Source of the DNA: Serinus canaria
Taxonomy: Eukaryota > Chordata > Aves > Passeriformes > Fringillidae
Assembly: GCF_022539315.1 (NCBI RefSeq)
Contig: NC_066314.1
Span: forward strand, 61,427,543-61,491,542
Direction: 5' to 3'
DNA: 64,000 nt
Below the pieces are notes generated by a model that had not been told where the DNA came from, made no database searches, and saw only the letters and a list, made by a program, of their open reading frames with translations. Positions 13,781 to 26,587 of the stretch are shown here, piece after piece. A program made the position numbers and the translations under genes. The number at the start of each line of letters is the position of its first letter. The stretch's first letter is position 1.

Positions 13781-14899
13781 TTGGAGAGGACAAGAACTAA
13801 TGGGAGCTACAATGTGTGCACATTGCTGCTAGAGGTGAGGGTCCTGCCATGGGGGCCTTTCCCCTGCGTCTCTACTTTCAACAGGAAAACACAATTTAAA
13901 AATCAAATGAGTTCCCAGCTTACAGATGGAAAAATAGCTCTTTAAAATGGAGGAATCTGCAGCTTTTGAGCTTGGGAATTCAAACTGCTGCCTGGTTTGC
14001 AATACTGTGAGGTTTGGGTTATGGTGCTTGGCAGGCAAGGCAGGAGGAGCAGCTCCTGATGGTGGAACCACAGGCTCAGGACACAGCCCTGCTACTGCCC
14101 TTTGCTGGACCTCCTTTGGCTCTGCCCAGCTCCAGGAGGGCACCTGCAGCATCCTTACCCCATGTGGTCCATGTCCCAGTCACGTCCCAGTCACACAGAC
14201 AGGCCATCACTGGGAATGGACACGTACGTGAAATCCCACCAGAACATCCAGAGCTCCTGGCACAGCTTCCAAGATCAAATCAGAGGGGTAAGGGTTGCTG
14301 GGGAAGAAAAAAAAGAAAAAAAAGAAAACACAACCCCCCAAGAATGAGATAGGACTGCACATACTGAAGGGGACGAGGAAACAGCAGGAAGAGAAGCAGA
14401 TAAAGGCTTTGGTGAAGAGGTCAGGGCCCAGAGCATCGTCCCATCACCACAAGCTGGGTGCCCACCTGAAGAAAGGCTGCAAGGAAGCACCCCAACTGGT
14501 GTCTCATTTGTGCTCTTCCCATTTAGTCTGGCAACAACATTTTGGCTCCAGAAGCAACAAATTCTTTCCTGAAAATTTATCACACGCCATTACACAAAGC
14601 TGCCAGAATAATTTATAGACACTTATCTAACAATATCTGCTTTTGACTCAGTCATTAAAGAAATAAAGAGAGACTGGGAAAGAATCAGTATGGAGAAGGG
14701 GCCTCTACTTTGGAGGAACAAGAGGAGTGAATGCTGCTCTGCCTCAGAGACAGGCTAGCGTGACAACAGTGATGGATTATGGAGAGGGATTGCTTCTCCA
14801 AATGATGTCCAATTACAATTACTCTTCATGCCCAATCAAATTGGTTTTAAGTTATCCCTCAAGTGAAAGAAGCATTCCTGACCTGGAAGAGAAGGCAGT

Positions 14900-15120
14900 G
14901 GCTTTGTGTGTAAATAAATAATTAGAAATAAACATAGGCTGTTGTTGCAGTTGCTGGGGTCTATCGGAGAAGAAATGAGAAAAAGCAGCAGTAATGGATC
15001 GCTTTCTGTCTCACATCTGTGAGGATTTTTTCTGAGACCTGTAATTTATGACAGATTGTTTTTATCAGCCAGTAAATAATGATTTATAACATTAATAAGC
15101 AGCAATAGGTAAGTTCCCCA
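14900..15120. promoter_or_regulatory. Candidate regulatory block with MEIS and PBX-HOX-like sites
   Basis: TGACAG (MEIS/TGIF core) at 15049-15054 and TGATTTAT (PBX-HOX composite consensus) at 15080-15087 lie within an AT-rich stretch that also contains GTAATTTATG and ATTAATAAG. The motif names come from established consensus sequences; function is inferred. Confidence 0.3.
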
Positions 15121-15829
15121 AATATAATTCCCCTGTGTACTTCCCCATGACAGGGATGGAAAAGATTTTCCTTTCTAATAGGAAGAGTGAATCTCACGAA
15201 ACCATTAGCACCATCCAGTAACCACAGAAGCAGTCCTGTGGGCTTGTCAGGGACAAACCCTTTGCAGCCTGCCTTTGTCCCCATCCCTGAGTGCCTGCCC
15301 CAGAGCAAGGAGGAAGGAAATGATGGCTGGGCTCACTCACGCATGCAAGTGCATGGAACTAGGGCTCCTGGCTTGCAGTGTACTTGGGAATGTGCTATGC
15401 CTTTTGGAAATGAAGCACCACTACACATCTGTGCTGCTGGATGTATTCATTGCAGGCATTACATGTCTTCAGTGCCAGTTTTCCTGCAATTAAAAACTCC
15501 AGAATAACCCTGATCACCTCAAGAAGGGATATCGAGGAAGGCCTGACAATTACTTTTCTTTTACAACCTAGATTTGGAATAAATGGCTTGGAGGAATCCA
15601 GAATAACTCCCCTTGCCCTTTTTTTCATAAGTCCGCACAAATTTCATACCTCCAAAAAGCACCTGCAACCAGCCAAGAGCTCAGATATAAAATACACTTG
15701 GTAATGAAGATATGCCTCTACTTCCAGAACGTAATTCATTAGGAGAGGAGTGAAGAGGAGGGCAAAAAGAAAGAAATCAAACACACTTCCCTTAATGTTC
15801 AATAGTATTCTATGAGTCCATTTCTGGGG

Positions 15830-15980
15830 AATACGAGCAGTAAATTGCTGAGTGACTTTCTAATCTAATTATTTCACTTGCAATTCAAATTATTTTCCAA
15901 TTAAAACCAAGCTAATACATTCTGAAATGTAAATCAGACTCTATTACCTTCTTTTAATTGCAATGCCGAAACTATTCCCC
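15830..15980. promoter_or_regulatory. Candidate AT-rich homeodomain-site block
   Basis: Repeated TAATTA/CAATTA-type cores occur, including TCTAATTATTTC, CCAATTAAAACC and TTTTAATTGCAATGCCG. It is a texture-based call without conservation data. Confidence 0.22.
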
Positions 15981-18900
15981 TTTTCCCCTTAATTGATAGA
16001 AGTCAGGGGGAGATTTCCACACATTCTCTCACAGTCCTGTAGGGTCACCTCACATTGGCCTTGCTGGTCTCACCATCCTTCACCTCTGCCCTTGTTTCCA
16101 CCACAGCAGAGGTGGATGCTCTCTGCTTAATAAAGCAAAAAGCCCAGAGAAAAAGGCAGAGGAACAGCTCTTTTCTCCCTGCCTGATGGCAAAGGCACAG
16201 AGGTACAGACAAAAGATTTCCATCAAGTGCCAGCTCTTGCCCTAGAAACAGGGTGCTTGTCCCCGGTCGGTGAGGACCAGACAGCCCTGGTGTGGCACAC
16301 ACAGCAAGGTCCCGTGGCTTCACTTCTCCTGCACTTGAGGGCTGCCTTCGTTCAGGAAAAAAGAAAAAAAAAAGTACAGAACATTTTGTCCATTGAGCAG
16401 CCCAAGTCAGATATAAATACATAAAGAATGAGCAAGGAAGCCTCTTCCGTAAAGGGAAGCTATTTTTGATTTAGGCAGGGCCCTTTCCAACTGAAAACTT
16501 CTGAATAAACTTGCGACGTCTATATTACTTCCCTTTTCTCTCTTAATTGACAAAACTAATCATCCTGATTATCTCTGCCTCTGAGCTTCTCTCACATCCT
16601 ACACTTGCCTTCTTGTTCTCCAAGTTTTGGCAAGTACTGATACCAATTCTGACCTCAGCAGCCGCCCCAGACCCTCTTGCTCCAGGGTGGTTGTCCCCAC
16701 TCCTCCCCAGTACCCGTGGTGACCTCCACAGGGGCTGTGCCACTGCATTCCTGCCCAGAGGTGCTGCCTGGGAGGTGGCCCATCACAGCATGCCCACCTT
16801 CCTGCAGCACTGCTGGAGGACCACAAGGCACTGACTGTCACCGCTGGGGCATGGGATCAGAGCAGATAAAGCAGCAGGGAACAGCCTGTTCACTCTGCAG
16901 CCACGTCTGCCCCAGCCCTCCCTCCTGATCCCCATGGATCACAACGTGATGGACGGAGCTGAGCAAGCACAGGGGCCATGAGGGGTGGGTGCCCATCCCA
17001 GAATGAAGTGAAAAGCAAAAATGAAAACCAGCAAAACCAAGCAGAGTCACACCCCAGCTGTGTGGGCAGCTGCTCCAGCCACGATGGGCTGTGCTCTGAA
17101 GTGCTCCTTTTCTTGAGTCAGAAACACGAATTAAAGGGAAAAAATCCCAAAGACACAAGAATAAGGAGTGGCTGACATTCAGCCTGGCAGACAGTAACTG
17201 CATCAACAAGAGCACCATGAACCCTCACCTGTATTCCACTATTAATGGAATAAATTAATAGGGACTACAGATGTGGAAAGGTTTGCCTTGAATCCACAAG
17301 ATGCCTAATCCAAATTCAGGGTGGATTTACACTTCCCACAGTCACATTGCCTTCAACAAAGCTGATGGAGTTACAAGTCAAAGGGAATCACCTTCCTCTT
17401 TGGTGCAAATACGCCCTTGTCTGACGTTTAACTTTTCAGCATTAACTCCAAAGTGCTCTGGGAATTTTCAAAATACAGATTCACTTCATTCAGTGAACAC
17501 CCATTCCCTGCTTGGGCTCTTCCTGAAGTTTGATGTTAAAGATTGTATTGCTTTGTAGCTTACGTCACTACAACACACTAGAAATTATTTGGAGAATACA
17601 AATTATTAATTACTTGCCCTCACATAGCAAAAAAACCCAAAAACCAATAGTATGTGATTATTTCTTTCAGGTTAGTCCTCAAGTGAAGTATTTAATCTGG
17701 AAAAAAAAAAAAAGATTCTCTGAATAGTTAAAGTATTTAATACAAGTACAAAATATTTTAACTTCACATTATGCATTTAGATTTTTGAGTCAGAGAATTA
17801 CCCACGCAGTTAGAAACTGGGAGGCCTTTTGAGGCTGAACTACCAACACCTTTTAAAAATTCTATGTGGAGATATTTTTAAAAAACCCTAGCCATTACAT
17901 ACAGTTTTCAAGAAGTTCTATCAGCAGATGGGTGGTGATCTGCTATTAGAGAAATTTTGGACTTCTGATTTACTGTACTGTTTAAGGAAGGTACAAACCC
18001 CCAAATCTTACACATGAAATCCCCATTTTCAGAGAAGCAGGGAGGAAAAAAAAAAATGAAAAAAGCCTAGTGGGAATTTTATGTATTTACTAAGTCACTG
18101 GCAATCTCTTCATGATCCAGGTCATGATAATCCAGCCTGTTTCTCCCTCTCCAGGACTTTGGTGCCTGGCTGAGCTCTCCACACCACAGTGACATCCCTC
18201 AAAGCCACTACAGCCCATTCTGTTTTTCTCTTCTGGGTTTTAAGCCACGTGTTGCCTGGGATGGCCAGTGCTCAGATGAAGTAACCCCATGTTCATCCAA
18301 ACCCCTCCTTCCCAACTGGTTTGTGACTGTGGGGTGGTTTTGTCCTCCCTGGGTGCCCATGGTTTCTGTGTTTCATTGCTTTGGTCTCTTCAACTCTTTA
18401 CTGCAAGCACATTTCTGAGAGAAGCAGCAAGTGCAGGGAGGCAGTGGAGGGCTTGGTACTTGGCAATCAGGGAGGTTTGAGGAAAAGAACAGAGCGGGCA
18501 CAACCTTGCTGCACTTCTCTCCTGTGCCATGGTTTTGTCTTGCACCTGGCTACCCCACCTGAGGGATTCCTGGCACAAGGCTTATCACCTTCTCCCCTGG
18601 CTCTTCTCACTTTCTACCCTCAATGGATGCTAAGGATTTTAGGAATCTGAAAGGCTCTGGGCAGCTGTGCACTGAGGAAGGATGCCCACCTGGGCAGCTT
18701 CCCACTCAGCAGGGCCAGGGCTGGCAGTAACAACAACCACCCCAAAACCCTTTTCACAGGGGATACCCCAGGGCCTGCTCAAAGCAAAAGATGTAGCAAA
18801 AACACTGGTCCTGGGACATCCCCCATGCAAAGGGAGATTGTTCGGTAAAACTGGGAAAAGCAGAAGTACCTCCAAAAATCCAACCAGATAAGCAATCAAT

Positions 18901-19355
18901 CAACCAACCAAAAAAAAAAAAAACCATACTCTGGACTTCCTCAGCAGCTCCTTTTCAGAACTCAGGAAAATTTTGAAAGCAGATTTTCCAAGAGCTGTTA
19001 TTTCAGTGAACCTGAACCACAAATAACTCCACAGCTGTTGCACTTGAGATGCATGGATTTAAATCAAGAGAAGCAATTCCTCCAACTTCCAGATCATGGA
19101 GAGTCAGAGAGGTATTCTTGTCCCACCCGGGCTGTTCCTAAAGGTTTTCTCCCAGGAAAAAATAACCTAAAAGGTCATCTGCTAATCACCCAAATAATGA
19201 GATTATAACATTTTTTTCTAGGAACATACTCAGATTTTTATATATAGCTTGTTCTCAAACTCCCTTTTTGCAGTAACATTGAGATCTAGAAATGCTTCAC
19301 TGTTTTTTAAAGCTAAAACCCAGATCCTCTCAGGTAGGCAGAATGCCCTGCCAGG

Positions 19356-19381
19356 AAAAAAAAAAAAAAAAAAGAAAAAAA
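19356..19381. repeat. Poly-A tract
   Basis: Eighteen A, one G and seven A. No AATAAA or recognisable transposon body lies directly upstream, so it is not assigned to a retroposed copy. Confidence 0.9.
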
Positions 19382-20929
19382 CCCCAAAACTAAAAAGGCA
19401 AATTATAAGACTTGATGAAAACATAAACTAACAATTGAGTGCATCTACACCAGTGTTTCAGCTGGACACTTTCAAGGTAAACCTCTCAGCTGCTGCCACT
19501 GCAAAGTGGTCTCAGATGAGCACAAATGAGCATTCACCCACTGAACAAGACCTAGTCCATCAGCCACCCTTGGAATGTCCCAGACGTGGCTGTTGGGTCC
19601 TTGACAAAGGATTTGCTCTCCAAACCACCTCCCACCTGGCCACACTGATTGCTAAGGCACACAGAGCCATGGACTTGTTGGGTCCCACAGAGGTTCCTTG
19701 TTCCCTGCCATCATCCATTGGGAGTAACTTCATGTTTCACTTCTCTGTGCCTGCACCCAGAACTGTGCAAATTCTCTCGTGCCTCCATTTACGTGGCAGA
19801 ACAAAAGCACAGGCCAGATTTATCACATGACCCTTCATGAAGCCCAGGAAAGGATGAAGAAAATTGATGGATGGGTTAATACACATCCGTAACAGGCTAT
19901 CCTGGTTATGACATTTAGCTTCCCTGCCACAAACGAGTTATCTGGTCTCTTCTCTAGAGCAGAGATAAATGTCAACAGATATCAACAATCATGTATTATA
20001 AATATGCAATGTGTAATTTTTTTCCCTTGCTGTTTTGAAGCACTACTGCTTTAGATGACAAGCATGAAATACTTAGAAACTTTTGGAATAAGATGTTCTG
20101 AATCCTCCTCAACTTTTAATAACTTGCAAATTGTGCTGTCACCCACAGGACAGCACCAGAAAGGTGCCTGTGCCAAGCAGCAACAGCCAAAAACCAGTTC
20201 CACTTCCACTGCACCAAGCAGGTTCCACTTCCCACAAAGCAGGCGTTGTAGCCGTTGGGTGTCAATTTGTTCTAGTCAGGCACCGGGGTATTAAATGCAA
20301 AATAATGCAAAAGAAAATTTGCAGAAAAACCATCCAAGTTCAGTAAAATCTTACTGAGAGTTCTCAGTGAAAATGATGCTGGCTTCTCTCGCTGTCTGAG
20401 AAAGCACGTAGAGCCCACACAGGATATGCTTCCATAGAGGAAGGCAGGATCTGCTTTACAGTAGGCACACATGTGCTAGATAGCTGTTGTTTACTAGGTC
20501 ATGTTGATTTTGCTTTCAGCTATGTTTTCTTAGGCACCCACGTCTCTTCATGTAGGAGTGCCTTAGAAATTACAAAATAATACTCCCACTCAACATGCAC
20601 TCATGTGTGTATACATTAGGTCTGTGTGTACACAGCTACAGAGATGCCCACCATAAACAAACATTTGCATCCATGAGCTTTCAGAAAAACAAAGGTATTT
20701 TTCTATCCCTCACAGAGAAGGACTGCACTCGAAGAGAGCAAAAGCTACATCCTCACTGCTTTCATCCACTTCCCTCATCCCAAAAGTACTTTGAGATCCC
20801 AGTTCCCCTGTGCCTCACTTCCAAAGGGACCACACTCAGCACAGCTCTGTTGGCCACCTCCCTCCTGGGGCAGATGGAGGAGCAGAACGGGTTCCTGCTC
20901 CGCTGAAAGCCTTTCCCTGCAATGCAACT

Positions 20930-21725
20930 CGCTTGCAACTCAGCGTTTCCCCACAGAGGGGCCTCCAAATGCGGATAATTTCACTCTTCTCCTTCCCTGC
21001 CTCTGAAGCATCCCTTCTGCTAGCTGTGGAAAAGCCCAGTTTCTTGGAAAGCAGCAGATTCTCGCTTAAGATCGGAATTCCTGTTACGGAAGCTGATCCC
21101 GATCAAGCCCTTCCCTTCTGCCTCGGCCTCCACCCCAGTTTAGGAAATTTGCCTTCCTGGAAATGCCTTGGCTATAAATACAGCCCTCAGAACAGCCTGT
21201 GACATTTTTCCCTTTACTAGATAAACTTTCCACTCGCCAAAATCCTCCCACCAGAAGCCAGCACACAATACGATGTATGGAGAGCCACGCTCCACTGGAG
21301 CAGCAGGGACCCTGCACTCATCCATCCATCCAGCCATCCATCTCACACGTGGATTTGCAAATCTATAACCCATCCAAAGGGTTCAGCCCCCCCCGTGCTT
21401 GTCCCCTCAGCCCTCCCTGCTCCCCAGCTCGCTGTCACACCGGGTTTGTTTCATTTTGTAAGCGGCGGCTTCTACAGAAGCCACGCAGCAGAAGTTATTA
21501 ATGCAGCTTTGGTACGGGGAAAATCTCATTAACGTCAGCAAAAGGAGGAAGACTTCTGAAAAGCTCCCAGCTAATTTGCTTTCTTTTAATTTCTTGCAAT
21601 TACAGTAAGCAGCATAACGCTCTCCCAACAAATGAGTCTTTAGTATTGTGGCAGAGTCTTCTCCCCAATCAATTCTCGTTCAAACTTTAACCCTTTGCTG
21701 GATTGCTGGAGAGCAGAAATGACGC
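20930..21725. promoter_or_regulatory. CpG-retaining block in intron 2
   Basis: I count about 23 CpG dinucleotides across roughly 800 bp, more than in neighbouring intron sequence. A perfect GGCTTCT-AC-AGAAGCC inverted repeat lies at 21467-21482, followed by TTATTAATG and CATTAACGTCAGC. The density is below a classical CpG island. The block may be an unmethylated enhancer or cryptic promoter. Confidence 0.3.
21319..21343. repeat. (CATC)n short microsatellite
   Basis: About six CATC units with one G interruption, inside the CpG-retaining block 20930-21725. Confidence 0.85.
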
Positions 21726-22530
21726 TGACATGCACCTTTCCCAGAACAAATGGTTTTCAGACATTTCCAGTAATTTCTCCACATGGTGGAAAATCCCTGT
21801 TTTGGCTGTGCTTTTTTTTTTTTCTTTTTAATTTTTTGCTTTGCAGCCATCAAAGCACTACCAAGCTGGTGCTTCCCACATCCTTTGCTTGGTCTAAATT
21901 CAGTTTCTTTTACAGTAAACACAGTTCCTAAAGGCTGCAATCCAGTTCTTTTCTGAAAAGAGGTTCAGTGTAGCATATCCCACACACTGGCTGATTTTTA
22001 AAACTCACTGTGTGATCTATTTTCCCTTGCTGCTTTGAGAAGCTGAAGAGCAACAATTCTATTTCAGACTGCAGCATATTATTTTTACTCCACTGAAAAA
22101 AAATTAAATTAAAATTTTTAAAATGAATAATGTTGAAAATGTTTAAGCATACAGTCTGGAGAGTAGTAAGAAGATAAGGGTTTGGTTTGCTTTGTAAAAA
22201 GAAAAAAAAGAAACAAACCCACAAAAGTTATCCTTTCGATAAAGTAAAACTGGATTGGTTTTTCAACCACCAAAAATGCTACAATAAAGCTAAACTCGAA
22301 ATTTCATTTACTTAATTTCATTCATAGTGGCAGGTTTTCAATTAGAATGGAAGAAAAAGGGTTGTTGTTGTTAAGGGTTTTTTTCATAAAAAATTTGATG
22401 AAATGGAATTTTGGAGGGAATTCACATTCTGATTAGCCTTATATGAGATCACTTATTCACATCAAAACAAGTTAGAGAAGACTAAACACTATTATTACTA
22501 TTATTTGATGGCTCTTCCAGGCAATACTAC

Positions 22531-22546
22531 TTTTTTTTTTTTTTTT
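22531..22546. repeat. Poly-T tract
   Basis: Sixteen T residues in an AT-rich stretch (22240-22640) with no recognised element on either side. Confidence 0.9.
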
Positions 22547-25500
22547 AATTCTCAGATGTGGATTCATCAAAAAAGCTTAGCTTTTCATTTTAATTGAGTT
22601 TCTAATCATAAAGGCTCCAACCCAATAAATCCCAACCCGAAATATAAAGAATCTGTTGTTATTTTTTCCCCTACACACAGACTGACCAATATATTTCACC
22701 CATTCCTGTACTAGCTCACAGGGAGCCTGGGACAGCAGGAGTGCCTGGGAAGGAGCAGAACTCCTGCTTGGACATTTGGAAGTCTCTGCCTGGGTCTAAA
22801 CATTGTCCAGCCCTCCCAGCAGAGCACACTGCTGTCACTGGAGAGAACCAGCACAAGAAACTTCTTGCCCTCATAGTTAACAGAGGCCTCGCCACAATAA
22901 AAATGACCTATCTGTCCTAAGGACTTCACAAAGGAAGAGAAAAAAGCACATCCTGGCACATTCTAGAATACACTGAGTTGTTTGCAGAGTTAATCAGCAC
23001 ACCAGCACATATGAAAAAAGCCCTGGTGTACTGATTAAAAATAATATCACAAGTGGAAATTAGGTGGTTAACAAATTGCTGTATGACTGGACCTTTGCTG
23101 AACACATTTCAGACAAGGGAAGCTTCTTGCACTGATTTGCAAAGCTGCAGAAAACCCCACTCCTGCCAACATTTGAAAACAATTAAGTTGGACCTTTGTT
23201 GTCTGTAGAAAGTAAATAAGCCAATAAAGATACATTTTTAGCTTATTTTAAACAATATTTAATGACCACCAAGTTTCTTGCATGGACAGAACTGTATTTG
23301 CACAGTGAAAAAGGGGGTCCAGCAGCACACACACACATGCACCCAGCCCTGCCCTGAGAAAGGAGTCATGCATCATTTATAGCTACTCTGTGTACTTCAT
23401 AATGTATGCATGGATGAGCTATACTGAGTGCAGGACACTTAAACTGTCTCATTTGTCCAGGCCACTCACAATCACACAATTAAAGGATGGCCATAAAGAA
23501 ATCCTCACTCAGAGAGCAGATGGAGAAGATTAATTTCCTTGTTTTCTTAGAAATGTGCCCCCCCTATCCCCCCCATTTACAAGTGAAATCCAGGAGTGAC
23601 AGGGATTTACAGTATTTAGAACAAAAAACAATCAAGAAATTAGAAGTGGGTCAGGAAATGCAAAGTCAGAGGATTTCACTGGACAAATGCCAGGACTGTC
23701 ACCCCAGCAGAAACCACTGCCAGGAACAAACATCAGTTTAAGTTTTCCTCCTTTTGGTGGAGATATGAAGACATTAGAAACATAGATCTTCCTTTCCACT
23801 CATCACTACTCCAGCATTTTAAAATGAGCTCTTATTTCATCTTGGAAACATAGAGCACTGAACAAAACATTTTTGGTGGTGCAGTCAGTAGGAGAAGGTC
23901 CCTTCTTGCCACCCCTTCCTGTTCAGGACCCAGAGCTCCTCAGCTGCCAGGAGCATTAGAAAACCCATTCTGTCATACAGCCAGAAATTTCTGCTCTCAC
24001 TCAAAACACTGAGCTCGCTGTGCTCCCAACAAAGCCGTGTTCAAAACAAGCACTGGCATGTGCGTTTATGTGAGATGACTGAATGGCCCTGCAGGTTGAT
24101 AAAAGGTTCTGGAGTCTTTCACATACAACTGAAGTCATCAGTTTCAACCCACCCTGTGTCAGTGGTGTCTGGAACTGGCTGCAGCAGGAAGACTGCTCTG
24201 TTCCATCTCACAGGGTCAGCAGTACCACTCTATTCCCTGGGAGACAAATACACACACTGTTTTGGGGTGCTCTGCACAGTCAGGACAACACTGGTGGTAT
24301 GGATTGTGATACACCCTCCATAGCTAAGTTTTAATTGGAAATATTCTCCACCAGTTCCTACAATCCCATGAATCATTTACCACACCTCGTGATCTTATGG
24401 ATGACACTTCAGTGGCCATGAGAACATGCTGGAAGAACCCACTCCTTCCACATCACGCAATAAACTCTTGATACTGTTAAATCTGAAGATCATACCTGAA
24501 GAAGTAGTAAATATAAAAAACCAAAAAGAATACCATCCATCTGGAATCTGCCCTTCTATCTCCCAAGGCCATGACCAATCCTGCCAGTCAACTTTCCCAC
24601 ATAAGCACAATATTAGTACCCTCAATCTGCCACAAAAGACAGACACAGAAGCACACATTTCCCATGCTGTTTGTTTGTGTATAAATGATTAGCCTGAAGG
24701 AAACAAAACCCTTTTTTGCCTGAAACTTATTTCTGAGAGCAAAGGTCTAATCAGGCTGGAGAACCCCAAAAGATATGGCAAAACCAATTGTAAAGTCATA
24801 CTGAAATAAAGCATGCTTTGGATTAAACCTCATTTTACTGGGATCTTCAAACCTCCTACAGGCACTCAAACTGGTCTGGTTTTAGTCCATTTTAACAGCC
24901 TCACACAAACCACTTCAAAATTTATTAACCTGGTGAAAAGTACACCCTAGGCTTTACTTTCTAAACAGTTCCAAGCTGCTCAACAGCCTCTACCAAAATG
25001 ACAGAGAAATAAAGAGTGATCCTCCCTGTGAGAACTACAGGCTTTGCCCCAGCCTCGCTGAGGTGGCAAACCCTGCTGGCTTGCTCCCGTTCACACAGAC
25101 CTGCACATGCTCAATAACACCATTGATTTTGTTTGTGCAGGCAGAGAGAATCCAATTTTAAAAAGCCACATTGATTCCCACCCATTAAAAACAGAGCAAA
25201 CTGCAGCATTTGCTAAATGGATAGAAAAAGACTGAGGTCAGGATGAAGGGGTGGGAATAATGTCATTACGCTGAGCTCGTTCTGAAGGACAGAGAATTAC
25301 AAAAACAGACAATAAAATTTGACTTTTTATTATTTGTTGTAGTTTCTAAATTGCAAAAATAGCAAGTCAACAACCAGGGAGTGCCTGGGCAGAGTGACAA
25401 GGGATGCACAACGGAAGGCATCCTCGAGCATGGAGCTGTGATTAGCTGCATTTGGAGCATGAAGACACGCACACAGCGAAAGAGGGCACAGACACAGGAA

Positions 25501-26243
25501 CTGAGAGAGAAGCCCTGAGACTATCTGCAAGGACCCTGTCTGCTTTTCAGTTTTTGTTTTAGCACATTAAACAAACAGAGCCATCACACAGGTCACTGAG
25601 GATCTCTCTTCTGCAACTGTGGCCCCAGCTGCACTGCACACAAAAACTATTATTATTCTCTAATGGTCGCACCTTTTGGACAATGATTCAGTGTTTTGGG
25701 GTTTTTTTTTTTCCTCCTTTTGTGCCACGCCACTTAGTCTTTTGCTTCATTTTATGTTTTATTTGCACACTCTTGAAATCTTCATGTAGTGACTAAAAAT
25801 TCATGAGGCAGCCTTAAGTAGGAGCCCCCGCTTCCCTCCCTCCCCTTTTCCTACCCGTAGCAAGCAGCTGAGGAGGCACTGGGCACATGTCGGTGCTGCC
25901 GCAGCAGCAAGGGGGTGGGAGAAGCTGCAGATGGGGAGGGAGATGCTGCTGCAGCCCTGGGGGTGCCTCCTCATCCTACATCTGGGAGCACAGGCTACAG
26001 ACAGTGCTGGGCACTGAGGCTCATCCATGCCCAGCAAACACATCCCAGAGCAGAGACACTCCGTGCTCAATGTGCTGGTAGTGCTTCAGCTGCACACCAT
26101 GCACTGCCTGACCACGAGCCTGCCTGTGTGCTGCACAGCATTCACCTCCTCAACTTCAGCCCAACAATGCCAACAGGCAAGTGCTTGCTAGCATTAGTGA
26201 GGCTTTCATAATTGGTCCCAGCTGGTTAGTTGTAACACGCCTT

Positions 26244-26267
26244 GTTGTTGAGCAACTACCTAGTAAC
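26244..26267. promoter_or_regulatory. Two overlapping RFX X-box-like motifs
   Basis: GTTGTTGAGCAAC and ACTACCTAGTAAC overlap by two bases. Each has a perfect 3' half (RGYAAC) and a four-of-six match to the 5' half (GTNRCC) of the RFX X-box. Confidence 0.22.
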
Positions 26268-26537
26268 GCTGTCAGACATCCCCTGGTTGCATAAGGAGGG
26301 TTAGTATCTTTTTTAATTACGGGCTGCCACCAGCCTGTGGCACTCTCCACAGATAAGAAAGCCTTTAAGCTCCTGGTCAGCCAAGGCCTCGTTGGAAAAT
26401 CTTGTGCCAGCTTCAAGCAAAGCAAGCTCAGGCTGTAGCCACAGCAGTCTCCTGCCTTTGCTGCCAGGGCTCCCGGTCCCCTCTGGCTGCCACAGGGGCT
26501 GCTGCCAATGCCAGCTACTTTCCAGCTCTCTGGCCAC

Positions 26538-26587
26538 CACGTGGGCATGCAGGAACCCTGGCTTACTGCAAGGCACGTGGGCATGCA
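26538..26587. repeat. 14-bp direct repeat containing an E-box
   Basis: CACGTGGGCATGCA occurs at 26538-26551 and again at 26574-26587, offset 36 bp. Each copy contains a CACGTG E-box fused to GGGCATGC. Confidence 0.8.

Noticed and set aside
19356..19381. Poly-A tract as the tail of a processed pseudogene
   Set aside because: No polyadenylation signal or recognisable gene body is upstream and no target-site duplication is visible. The other A/T runs (17700, 18910, 22531, 58423) fail in the same way.
25905..25975. G-rich runs as a possible G-quadruplex
   Set aside because: Four GGG runs exist, but one loop is about 13 bases, outside the usual 1-7 rule. Similar partial candidates near 32410 and 61905 have only three properly spaced runs.
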